Assembly (NCBI GenBank): GCA_045119215.1
Contig: JBGVDD010000154.1
Coordinates: 9,476-73,475, forward strand
Direction of reading: 5' to 3'
Source of the DNA: RUG11237 sp045119215
GTDB taxonomy: Bacteria > Bacillota > Clostridia > Lachnospirales > Lachnospiraceae
DNA length: 64,000 nt
The notes beneath the pieces were generated by a model, which saw only the letters and a program-made list of their open reading frames with translations, did not search any database and had not been told where the DNA came from. Shown here piece after piece: positions 18,231 through 26,050 of the stretch. The position numbers were made by a program, and so were the translations under genes. How positions within the stretch are numbered: position 1 is the stretch's first letter; every line of letters begins with the position of its first letter.

Positions 18231-18261
18231 GTTACTGTACACACATTGTGTGTACAGTAAC
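18231..18261. repeat. Perfect 31-bp palindrome
   Basis: Fifteen-bp arms, GTTACTGTACACACA and its exact complement, around a single T. It lies five bases beyond the stop of the 863-residue surface protein and may end or stabilise that transcript, though no T-run follows on the minus strand. Its outer ten bases match the recurrent GTTACTGTACA motif seen at other intergenic sites in the window. Confidence 0.8.
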
Positions 18262-18265
18262 CTTT

Positions 18266-20857
18266 TTACCTTCCCAAAACATATTTATCCGAAGAAGGAG
18301 TAGACATAATCTCTACTTTTCCATCTTTTGTGCAGGCTACCACACTGAAATGGTACCAGTATTTGGATGTTTGGTAATCAGATACATCCAAACTATACGC
18401 TGTCTTGGTGACTTTCTTTACAAAAACTCCATCCCCTAAGCGAATCACGCCCTTAGCATCCTTCTCTCCACGCTGGCAATATATCTTGTAATACTTTACA
18501 TTTTTCACTTTTTTCCATGACAAATCCAACTGTTTCGTAATGGCATTATATTCTGGTGGATTCATCTCAGGCTGTTCCAGACGTATAATACATTTTTTCT
18601 TTACGATATTGGATTTCTCTCCATAGGATTTCCTTCCATTTACTGTCTGGTAAGGCAATACATAGTAGTAATATGTTTTTCCATTTACCAGATTTTCATC
18701 CATGTAGCTGCTCTTTGCGGAACTTAAGGTAGCAATCTTTTTATAACCGCTATTTTTCTTGGTAGAACGATACACCACATAACCCTTGGCTCCTTTCACC
18801 TTCTTAAAGCTTACCTTATAAGAATGCTTAGAATCAGCAGTAACTGTAACCTTAGTTTTTCCTAACTTCTTCTGCCACCGCGCATACAAGGTAGTATTTT
18901 TGCCTACCTTATAATGATTACTCACTTTGCTTCCACCAGTCTTTTTGGTATACCATCCCAAAAATTCATAACCGCTTCTTTGTGGAGTAGGAAGGGTTCC
19001 TAAAATTTCACCCTTTTTCTTAATAACAGTTTTGTACATTTCATTTCCAAACTTTCCTCCATTCCCATGATAAGTAATCTTATAGCTCACCAATGCAGGT
19101 GTAGTTGTTGGATTTACAGCCTTGGTAGGCTCCTTAGTCAAAGTCACACCTGGTGTAGCGGTGGGAATATTAGTGTCCGTTGGGGTTGGGGTATTCGTTT
19201 CCGTTGGGGTTGGCGTGTTGGTAGCCGTTGAAATCGGCGTGTTGGTCACTGTCAATTCTGGCATATCTGTTGCCGTTGGGGTTGGCGTACTGGTTGCTGT
19301 TGGTACCGGTGTATTTGTAGCTGTTGAAATTGGCGTACCGGTTGCTGTTGGTACCGGTGTATTTGTAGCTGTTGGAATTGGCGTACTGGTTGCTGTTGGT
19401 ACCGGTGTATTTGTAGCTGTTGGCTTTGGCGTACTGGTTGCTGTTGGTACCGGTGTATTTGTAGCCGTTGGCTTTGGCGTGTTGGTTGCTGTTGGTACTG
19501 GTGTATTTGTAGCCGTTGGCTTTGGCGTGTTGGTAGCCGTTGGCCTTGGCGTGTTAGTTGCCGTTGGAGTTGGTGTGTTGGTTGCCGTTGGGGTTGGCGT
19601 GTTGGTGGCCGTTGGAGTTGGTGTGTTGGTTGCTGTTGGCGTTGGAGTGTTGGTGGTTGTTGGGGTTGGAATATTTCCTGCAACAAAAGGATAATTATTG
19701 TTCATTGCATAATAATATGCATTAGTATAATTTACTCCATAAATTGTTGCTCCACTGGAATTACTACCTAATATTTCTTTTCCAATCTCAGTAACACTAC
19801 CTGGTATATAAACCGCCTTCAACGAAGAGCAGTTGTTAAATGTCCACGTACCTATTTTTTTTACATTTTCCGGAATGATTACTCTTTCTAAGGATGTACA
19901 TAAATTAAATAGAAAGCCTCCGATTTCAGTCAATTTATTTCCAAAAGAAATCGTTTCTAGTTTCTTACAGGACTGGAAAGCCAAACTATCTATACTAGGA
20001 TTCCCCAGAATTTCCAGACTCTCTATCATGGCTCCTTCGAAAGCACTCGTTCCAACTTCTGTCACATATTCCGGAATGGCAATTTCTTTTCCCTTCCAAT
20101 CTTCAAATGCATAATCTTCAATTCTTGTTTCCGTACGTAAAAACTGAAAATCCTTTTTATTACACGGAACACTAATCAGGATATCTCGTTGTTTAGAGTA
20201 TACTACTCCATCAACAGATACAAAACTTCCATTTCCGCTACTAACATCTATGTATTTCAAATTTTTAGCATTACAAAATGCCCTCTTTATCGTTGTCACC
20301 GTAGATGGAATTTTCACACACTCTAAATAGTCATTTATAAAAGCCCAAACATCGATAGTTTCTGTCCCCTCTGGAACTTCATAGGATGTATCTCTTCTTC
20401 CTACGGGATACTCCAATAATTCCGTGCCTGCCTTATTGTAAAGAACGCCATCCACCGAAGAAAAAATTTGATTATCACTATCCACATAAATATTTTTCAC
20501 ATTACGCCCATTAAAATTATTTAAAATCTTACTAACTGTAGATGGAATCATAATGGTTGTAGCTGAACTTGGTAAACTGCTAGTAGTTTTAATCTCAGTG
20601 ACTGAATATCCATCCACTATGGCAGGAATATCAATAATATCCTTGGTACAATTAGCAAGGCTGTATACCCTAAGGCTCTGACTTGCTGAAATGTATTGGT
20701 ACACTATTCCCTGTTCTGTAAAACACTCTCCATCCGCATATCCATAAATCCCCTTCTCCTCTATATCATATTCCTGTGCAGACACCTGACACTGACCTCC
20801 TAAAGTGGCTCCTGTCACACATAAACATAAAAACAACGCAATTACTTTATTTTTCAT
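18266..20857 (-). CDS. Secreted BspA-like LRR surface protein with Thr-Pro repeat stalk
   Basis: An 863-residue exported protein. Order: signal peptide (1-28), BspA-type leucine-rich repeats (about 50-385; blocks such as LEYIDVSSG and VTEIGKEI), a Thr/Pro-rich stalk of about 21 eight-residue units (396-563), an InlB B-type repeat (about 588-660, ending NTTLYARWQ), then two fibronectin-III-like segments to the end. I see no LPXTG sorting signal or SLH domain, so it is secreted or held by an unknown means. Its ATG overlaps the TGA of the RNase G/E gene (ATGA), and GAGGAG lies inside that gene, so the two are translationally coupled. Likely adhesin-like; the ligand is unknown. Confidence 0.85.
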   Translation of the reverse strand: MKNKVIALFLCLCVTGATLGGQCQVSAQEYDIEEKGIYGYADGECFTEQGIVYQYISASQSLRVYSLANCTKDIIDIPAIVDGYSVTEIKTTSSLPSSATTIMIPSTVSKILNNFNGRNVKNIYVDSDNQIFSSVDGVLYNKAGTELLEYPVGRRDTSYEVPEGTETIDVWAFINDYLECVKIPSTVTTIKRAFCNAKNLKYIDVSSGNGSFVSVDGVVYSKQRDILISVPCNKKDFQFLRTETRIEDYAFEDWKGKEIAIPEYVTEVGTSAFEGAMIESLEILGNPSIDSLAFQSCKKLETISFGNKLTEIGGFLFNLCTSLERVIIPENVKKIGTWTFNNCSSLKAVYIPGSVTEIGKEILGSNSSGATIYGVNYTNAYYYAMNNNYPFVAGNIPTPTTTNTPTPTATNTPTPTATNTPTPTATNTPTPTATNTPRPTATNTPKPTATNTPVPTATNTPKPTATNTPVPTATSTPKPTATNTPVPTATSTPIPTATNTPVPTATGTPISTATNTPVPTATSTPTPTATDMPELTVTNTPISTATNTPTPTETNTPTPTDTNIPTATPGVTLTKEPTKAVNPTTTPALVSYKITYHGNGGKFGNEMYKTVIKKKGEILGTLPTPQRSGYEFLGWYTKKTGGSKVSNHYKVGKNTTLYARWQKKLGKTKVTVTADSKHSYKVSFKKVKGAKGYVVYRSTKKNSGYKKIATLSSAKSSYMDENLVNGKTYYYYVLPYQTVNGRKSYGEKSNIVKKKCIIRLEQPEMNPPEYNAITKQLDLSWKKVKNVKYYKIYCQRGEKDAKGVIRLGDGVFVKKVTKTAYSLDVSDYQTSKYWYHFSVVACTKDGKVEIMSTPSSDKYVLGR
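19167..19670 (-). repeat. 24-bp in-frame tandem repeat, about 21 units, in the surface-protein stalk
   Basis: Each unit encodes eight residues of the form TPxPTATN. The 5' part of the array (gene sense) has near-identical TPTPTATN units; the middle alternates Lys and Val in the x position, giving a 48-bp higher-order repeat; the 3' part is more diverged (MPELTVTN, TPISTATN). Units are multiples of three, so length changes would keep the frame. It also creates long spurious frames on the other strand. Confidence 0.92.
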
Positions 20858-22071
20858 ATTCTCTCCTCTTTCAAATCCTTAAGACTAATCTGTTCATGCA
20901 GCGGTTTTTTTACCTTCTTTCTGGTAATCTCTGCCAACTGCAGTTTGGTTAACTCCACAAGGTTCACTGGCAGGGAATCCTTTTGTAACTCCTGCTCTAG
21001 CGCCTGCATCAAAGTCTTTCTGTCCTCTTCCTGTTCTAAGTCCACAAAATCAATAAGAATAATGCCAGACAAATTTCTCAATCTAATCTGCAATGCTGCT
21101 TCCTTTGCCGCCTCCAGATTAATCTTCAAAAAGGTTTCCTGTCTGTCTTTATTTTTTCCTGAATACTTTCCCGTGTTCACATCGATAACAGTCAATGCCT
21201 CCGTAGGCTCTATCACCAGATAAGCTCCCGACTTCATCCATACCTGTTTGCCCAGTGCTCGTTCCAAATCCCGACTGAGGTTAAAAAGAGCACCAAGGGG
21301 ACATATTTCATCCTGATAATATACCAGTCTTTCTTTCATGGTTCCCTCCAGGCCATAGGCTCTATAATAGTCCAATATTTTTTCATAGACCTGCCACTGA
21401 TCTGTCACAATCTTTTCTAAGGAATCCACGGGAAGGTCCTGTATCCTTTCCATATAAAAATCCTTGGCCTCATATAGTCTGGTGAATACAGTACGATAAA
21501 TTCCTTTTTCCACAATGCTAAGCATATGCTGTTTCAAATACTCATATTCTTTTTTTAACTCATTCGGTGTAGCAAAAACAGCATTTGTTCTCACCACAAT
21601 ACCAAACGGCTCCTGTTCATTATGTAATGATGCGAAAATTTCTTTTAAACCTATCCTTTGTTTTACAGATAATTTTTTTGAAATACCAAGACCTTTCTCC
21701 CCTGTGGTCAACGCCATATATTTCCCTGGAACATTTAATTTTGAGGTCACCACCGGGTCCTTTGTTTTCAAAGCTTCCTTATCAATCTGGACAATAATTT
21801 CGTCTCCTTGAACAAGCTTTCCGGGACACTGCTGTTTTACAAAAATTGGCTGTGCATTTTCTTTTAGAGAATAATAGCACATTTGCTCTGGACTAATCTG
21901 AACAAAAGCCGCCTGTATATTTTTCACTACATTGACAACCTTTGCCACATAAATATTTCCAAGAATAGATACCTGATCCTCCCGTCTGCATTCAAACCAG
22001 ATAGGACGATTTTCCTGGTATCCGGCTGCTACCAAGGCCTTATGAAACCTGGTAATCACCACCTTACTCAT
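20854..22071 (-). CDS. rng: Ribonuclease G/E family endoribonuclease
   Basis: A 405-residue RNase E/G-type enzyme, acting in rRNA and mRNA processing. The N-terminal S1-like segment (ILGNIYVAKVVNVVKNIQAAFV), the DNase-I-like core, and the metal-site block TVIDVNTGK at about 300 with IILIDFVDL further on are visible. It ends shortly after the core, as in RNase G. I start at ATG 22069-22071, which has GGAG nine bases upstream and overlaps the preceding gene by eight bases; an upstream ATG has no SD spacing. The radical SAM pair before it is its usual partner. Confidence 0.9.
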   Translation of the reverse strand: MSKVVITRFHKALVAAGYQENRPIWFECRREDQVSILGNIYVAKVVNVVKNIQAAFVQISPEQMCYYSLKENAQPIFVKQQCPGKLVQGDEIIVQIDKEALKTKDPVVTSKLNVPGKYMALTTGEKGLGISKKLSVKQRIGLKEIFASLHNEQEPFGIVVRTNAVFATPNELKKEYEYLKQHMLSIVEKGIYRTVFTRLYEAKDFYMERIQDLPVDSLEKIVTDQWQVYEKILDYYRAYGLEGTMKERLVYYQDEICPLGALFNLSRDLERALGKQVWMKSGAYLVIEPTEALTVIDVNTGKYSGKNKDRQETFLKINLEAAKEAALQIRLRNLSGIILIDFVDLEQEEDRKTLMQALEQELQKDSLPVNLVELTKLQLAEITRKKVKKPLHEQISLKDLKEERI

Positions 22072-22798
22072 CTGACTCATCTCCAAAATTCTCATCAAAC
22101 TCTTTACCAAAGTCTTCTAAGGAAACAAAGTTGTGTTCCCCCTCTTTTTCTGACGTATCTCCATACAAATCTAGACGCTTTACCTTTAGGGCAAGTTCAT
22201 CTAATTCTTCATGGATACTGTCTGCATATGCTTTCATAATCAAATCCGGCTTAATATTGTTGGCACTTCCGGCACCAATCAACATATAAATCTTTCCATC
22301 TCTTTCTTCGATTTTGTACATATATTCTTTCAAGTCAACTTCTCTGGTATTTTTCTTTGTCTGTTTTGTCACAACAATAGAGTCTTTAGCACAAAAATCT
22401 AAAAAACCTTCCATATCAAAGTTCTTTAATTTATGACCCTCTCGAAAATCCACTAGATAATCCGCTGCCGCCACAACACTCATGGCATTGGCAGTACCCT
22501 CTGGCAAAAGCCGTACACTCTCCACCGTCACACCCTCTACCATCACCTGATTTAATCGCGCTTTCATATCCTTAGAGGAAGTAACAGAATTGGCCTCAAT
22601 ATCCAAATATTCTCCATCGCTATACACCCCTACTCCTAAAGGAAGGGCAAAGGACATAATCTGATGAGGATTAAAGCCCTGGGAGTAGGCAATATCTATC
22701 TCTGCCCTGCGCATTGCCTTTTGAAAATATCTCATCATATCCAAGTGACCAATGAACACCATCACCCCTGATTTTGTAAACTTAATTCTTAGCTTCAA
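22064..22798 (-). CDS. TIGR03936-family (DUF2344) radical-SAM-associated protein
   Basis: A protein of about 244 residues that accompanies the TIGR03960 radical SAM gene in Clostridia; the two form a conserved pair, sometimes fused. LRIKFTKSGVMVFIGHLDMMRYFQ at the start and GFNPHQIMSFALPLGVG near residue 50 are family signatures. I choose a TTG start at 22796-22798 because AGGAGGT lies seven bases upstream of it; an earlier in-frame TTG (22816) lies before that SD. It overlaps the upstream gene by 17 bases and the RNase gene by 8. Function unknown. Confidence 0.85.
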   Translation of the reverse strand: MKLRIKFTKSGVMVFIGHLDMMRYFQKAMRRAEIDIAYSQGFNPHQIMSFALPLGVGVYSDGEYLDIEANSVTSSKDMKARLNQVMVEGVTVESVRLLPEGTANAMSVVAAADYLVDFREGHKLKNFDMEGFLDFCAKDSIVVTKQTKKNTREVDLKEYMYKIEERDGKIYMLIGAGSANNIKPDLIMKAYADSIHEELDELALKVKRLDLYGDTSEKEGEHNFVSLEDFGKEFDENFGDESDE

Positions 22799-24647
22799 AA
22801 CAAACACCTCCTCCAAAGCTTGCGGCTCCGCATCCTTGACACGCCATACGACAGTTAGGTGTCGCTACCTCACTCTTAGCACGCTCCCATTCTCTTTTAT
22901 AAAACTCTTTTGACACACCCACATCAATAAAATCCCAAGGTAGAATTTCATCTACATCACGCTCTCTCTTGGTGTAGAACATAATATCCACCTGTTCTTC
23001 CTGGAAGGCCTTCATCCAAATCTCATTGTCAAAGGTTTCAGACCAGGCATCGTACAAAGCTCCATTTTTATAAGCATTTAATATCACCTTACCCACTCTT
23101 CTGTCACCTCTGGCAAGCACACCTTCCAATACTGTCACATCTGCCTCATGCCAGTTGTATTTGATGCTCTTTTTGTTTAATTGTTCCTTTATGGTTGAAT
23201 TCACAATATGTGCCTTGTGTAAAAATTCATCCTTTGTATTCATAGATGCCCACTGGAATGGGGTAAAAGGCTTTGGCACAAAAAAGGAAGAGCTTGCCAC
23301 AATCTGTACTTTTCCATTTCTCTCTTCCTTTGGAATTTCATAATATCTTTTTGCAATTGCTTCCGATAAGTATGCAATCCCCTTAATATCTTCCTCCGTC
23401 TCTGTTGGCAGTCCCAACATAAAATATAACTTCACCCGATTCCAGCCTGCCTCAAAGGCAAGTCCTGCCCCTCTTAAAATAACATCCTCTGTCAAACCTT
23501 TATTTATCACATCTCTCATTCTCTGGGAGCCCGCCTCAGGTGCAAAGGTAAGGGAGCTTTTACGTACATCCTGAACCTTGCTCATAACATCTAAGGCAAA
23601 GGCATCAATTCTAAGAGACGGCAAAGAGACATTAATTCCCTGCCCCTTAAATTCATCAATCAAGAAGTTTACCAGCTCCCCTAAGTTTGAATAATCGCTG
23701 GAGCTTAAAGAACTTAGTGAAATCTCTTCATGTCCAGTATTTTTAAGCATCTTATATGCCTTATCCTTTAGCATCTCTACATCTCGTTCCCTCACCGGAC
23801 GGTAAATCATTCCCGCCTGACAGAACCGACATCCACGGATACACCCTCTTTGTATCTCCAATACCACTCTATCCTGAGTTGCCTTGATAAAAGGCACCAC
23901 CGGAGCTTCTGGATAATAAGTGTTGGTTACATCCATTACAATTTCTTTCTTGATGGTCTTAGGCATATCCTCATATTTTGGATAGAAAGCTTTGATGGTT
24001 CCATCTTCCTTATACTCTACCTGATACATAGATGGAGCATAGATTCCCGGAACCTTTCCTGCCTCCCTTAAGAATTCCTCTCTAGAGACTTGATTTTTTC
24101 TACACTCCTTGTATAAGTCCAAAAGTCTTCTATAAACCGTTTCTCCTTCTCCCATATAGAATAAGTCAAAAAAATCTGCCAAAGGCTCCGGATTGTAGGC
24201 ACAAGGACCTCCTCCAATAACAATGGGATCATCCCAGGTCCTATCCTTGGAAAACAAGGGAATTTTACTTAAATCCAGCACCTGTAATATATTTGTATAA
24301 CACATTTCATACTGAATGGTAATCCCCAAAAAGTCAAATTCCTTCACGGGATCCTGACTTTCCAGGGCAAACAATGGAATATCCTTCTCCCTCATAATTT
24401 TGTCCAAATCCATCCAAGGAGAGTATACCCTTTCGCACCACACATCCTCCCACTGATTAAACATATCATACAATATCTGGATACCTAAGTGGGACATTCC
24501 AATCTCGTACACATCCGGAAAACACATAGCAAAACGAAGTTCAACCTCATCTTTGTTTTTCACTACACTGTTGACTTCGTTTCCAATATATCTTGCCGGT
24601 TTATCTATTTTTAATAATATATCATCTGACAATGCCTGTTTTCTCAC
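22782..24647 (-). CDS. TIGR03960-family B12-binding radical SAM protein
   Basis: A 621-residue radical SAM enzyme with an N-terminal B12-binding-like fold (FPDVYEIGMSHLGIQILYD) and the cluster motif CIRGCRFC near residue 268. The C-terminus ends in a Cys-rich CRMACQGCGAASFGGGVC block. The reaction is unknown. The start is GTG, seven bases behind GGAGGAG. It is the first gene of the run leading to RNase G/E; a region with a small CTGTTCAG/CTGAACAG inverted repeat precedes it. Confidence 0.88.
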   Translation of the reverse strand: MRKQALSDDILLKIDKPARYIGNEVNSVVKNKDEVELRFAMCFPDVYEIGMSHLGIQILYDMFNQWEDVWCERVYSPWMDLDKIMREKDIPLFALESQDPVKEFDFLGITIQYEMCYTNILQVLDLSKIPLFSKDRTWDDPIVIGGGPCAYNPEPLADFFDLFYMGEGETVYRRLLDLYKECRKNQVSREEFLREAGKVPGIYAPSMYQVEYKEDGTIKAFYPKYEDMPKTIKKEIVMDVTNTYYPEAPVVPFIKATQDRVVLEIQRGCIRGCRFCQAGMIYRPVRERDVEMLKDKAYKMLKNTGHEEISLSSLSSSDYSNLGELVNFLIDEFKGQGINVSLPSLRIDAFALDVMSKVQDVRKSSLTFAPEAGSQRMRDVINKGLTEDVILRGAGLAFEAGWNRVKLYFMLGLPTETEEDIKGIAYLSEAIAKRYYEIPKEERNGKVQIVASSSFFVPKPFTPFQWASMNTKDEFLHKAHIVNSTIKEQLNKKSIKYNWHEADVTVLEGVLARGDRRVGKVILNAYKNGALYDAWSETFDNEIWMKAFQEEQVDIMFYTKRERDVDEILPWDFIDVGVSKEFYKREWERAKSEVATPNCRMACQGCGAASFGGGVCFEAKN

Positions 24648-24675
24648 GGCTTCTCCTCCATACTATTTTCTGTAG

Positions 24676-24696
24676 CTGTTCAGCATCACTGAACAG
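24676..24696. repeat. Short inverted repeat CTGTTCAG/CTGAACAG
   Basis: Eight-bp perfect arms around five bases, upstream of the TIGR03960 gene. It belongs to a family of similar motifs in the window (TGWACAG with flanking GTTAC or GTAAC) that sit in spacers between transcription units. The rest of the 24648-24832 spacer is AT-rich with nothing else I can name. Confidence 0.55.
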
Positions 24697-24832
24697 ACGC
24701 TATTTTTTATGCTTTTACACGTATATCAGTATAGCAAAGGGTAGAATTTTTGTACAGTAGGCAATAATTACTTAATTTTTGTAAATAATTCTAAAAATCT
24801 ATCCAAAATCACAATTTTTTTATACAATTCCC

Positions 24833-24861
24833 TTGATATTTCCATTATTATTGAGTATAAT
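24833..24861 (+). promoter_or_regulatory. SigA promoter of pilT
   Basis: TTGATA (24833-24838) and TATAAT (24856-24861) with a 17-base spacer on the plus strand. The predicted start site is about 70 bases before the pilT ATG. This gives the orphan pilT its own transcription. Confidence 0.82.
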
Positions 24862-24939
24862 TTTAGACAAATGTATAGATTAGAATGTGATAAGCATTTA
24901 TAATTACAACAGAATTTAAAAAATAAGGGAGATTTGATT

Positions 24940-25998
24940 ATGGATTTTACAATTGAAGATTTATTAACCACCACCATGAACAGTGGTTCCTCTGACTTAC
25001 ATATTTCAGTAGGTATTCCGCCCAAGATGCGTTTACACGGCGAATTACAGACCATGCCTTATCCTCGTTTAACTGCTGAGGATACAGCAGAATTACTTCG
25101 TCCTATCTTGGACAAGCGTACCCAGGCAATTTTAGACGAAAAAGGGGAAGTAGACTTTTCACATTCCCTTGATTCTGTAGGTCGATTCCGTGTGAATATC
25201 TTTAAGCAGAAAGGATCTCTTGCCGCTGTAATGCGTACCATTACCACCAAGATTCCTGATGCCAGAAAATTGGGAGTGCCGGAAGCTGTCATCAATCTGA
25301 CAAAACGAAAAAGAGGTCTGGTTCTTGTGACAGGACCTACAGGTAGTGGTAAGTCTACCACTCTTGCTTCCTTGATTGATATTATCAATCAGGAAAAGAC
25401 TTCACATATTGTAACCTTGGAAGACCCTATCGAATACTTGCACTCACACAAAAATTGTATTGTGAACCAGAGAGAAATCGGACTTGATACCCAGTCTTAT
25501 GGAAACGCTCTTCGTGCGGTACTTCGTGAAGACCCTGACGTTATCCTTGTTGGAGAAATGCGTGACCTTGATACTATTTCCACAGCTATCACTGCTGCCG
25601 AAACCGGTCACCTGGTATTCTCTACCCTGCATACCATCGGTGCTTCTGCTACCATCGACCGTATTATTGACGTATTCCCACCTCACCAGCAGCAGCAGAT
25701 TCGTACACAGCTCGGTTTCGTACTAGAGGGTGTTATCTCTCAGCAGTTGATTCCTACCTCCGATGGAGAAGGCCGTGTAGCTGCCTTTGAGGTAATGCTT
25801 GGTACCCCTGCCATTAAGAGTCTGATTCGTGAATGTAAGAATCACCAGATCGACTCTATTGTACAGGTAAACAAAAAGATCGGAATGCAGACTATGGATG
25901 ACTGTATCTATGATTTGTATGCTAAAGAAAGAATCAATGCCGCTGAAGCATTGGAATTTTCCGTAGATAAACTTGCGATGGAAAAGAAATTGTATTAA
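24940..25998 (+). CDS. pilT: Type IV pilus retraction ATPase PilT
   Basis: A hexameric ATPase that powers retraction of type IV pili. Over 352 residues it has the N-terminal PAS-like half, Walker A GPTGSGKST at about 131-139, Asp-box LEDPIE, Walker B region LREDPDVILVGEMRD, and the His box TGHLVFSTLHT. The family signature near the C-terminus follows. ATG at 24940, behind AAGGGAG; the TTG at 24934 is less likely. No pilin or other pilus gene lies in the window, so its partners must be elsewhere or it has another task. Confidence 0.93.
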   Translation: MDFTIEDLLTTTMNSGSSDLHISVGIPPKMRLHGELQTMPYPRLTAEDTAELLRPILDKRTQAILDEKGEVDFSHSLDSVGRFRVNIFKQKGSLAAVMRTITTKIPDARKLGVPEAVINLTKRKRGLVLVTGPTGSGKSTTLASLIDIINQEKTSHIVTLEDPIEYLHSHKNCIVNQREIGLDTQSYGNALRAVLREDPDVILVGEMRDLDTISTAITAAETGHLVFSTLHTIGASATIDRIIDVFPPHQQQQIRTQLGFVLEGVISQQLIPTSDGEGRVAAFEVMLGTPAIKSLIRECKNHQIDSIVQVNKKIGMQTMDDCIYDLYAKERINAAEALEFSVDKLAMEKKLY

Positions 25999-26020
25999 AA
26001 ATTATATTAAAAATCAAGCT

Positions 26021-26050
26021 AAGAGCGTTGGCTTTCGCCAACGCTCTTTT
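26021..26050. terminator. Bidirectional terminator, pilT and SpoVK-like gene
   Basis: A 13-bp stem, with arms AGAGCGTTGGC and GCCAACGCTCT plus flanking A-T pairs around a TTTC loop, flanked by T4 on one strand and A-rich sequence on the other. It stands between the two convergent genes and overlaps the last bases of the minus-strand gene. Confidence 0.85.

Noticed and set aside
19167..19670. Regular repeat array that might suggest a CRISPR
   Set aside because: Units are contiguous 24-mers without unique spacers and are in frame with a signal-peptide protein.
19122..19694. Long plus-strand frame of 190 codons rich in Val and Gly
   Set aside because: It is the complement of the Thr/Pro repeat array in the surface gene; the periodic sequence keeps several frames open by chance.
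18266..20857. Cell-wall sorting signal in the surface proteins
   Set aside because: None of the three proteins ends with LPXTG plus a hydrophobic tail, and no SLH or choline-binding repeats were seen.
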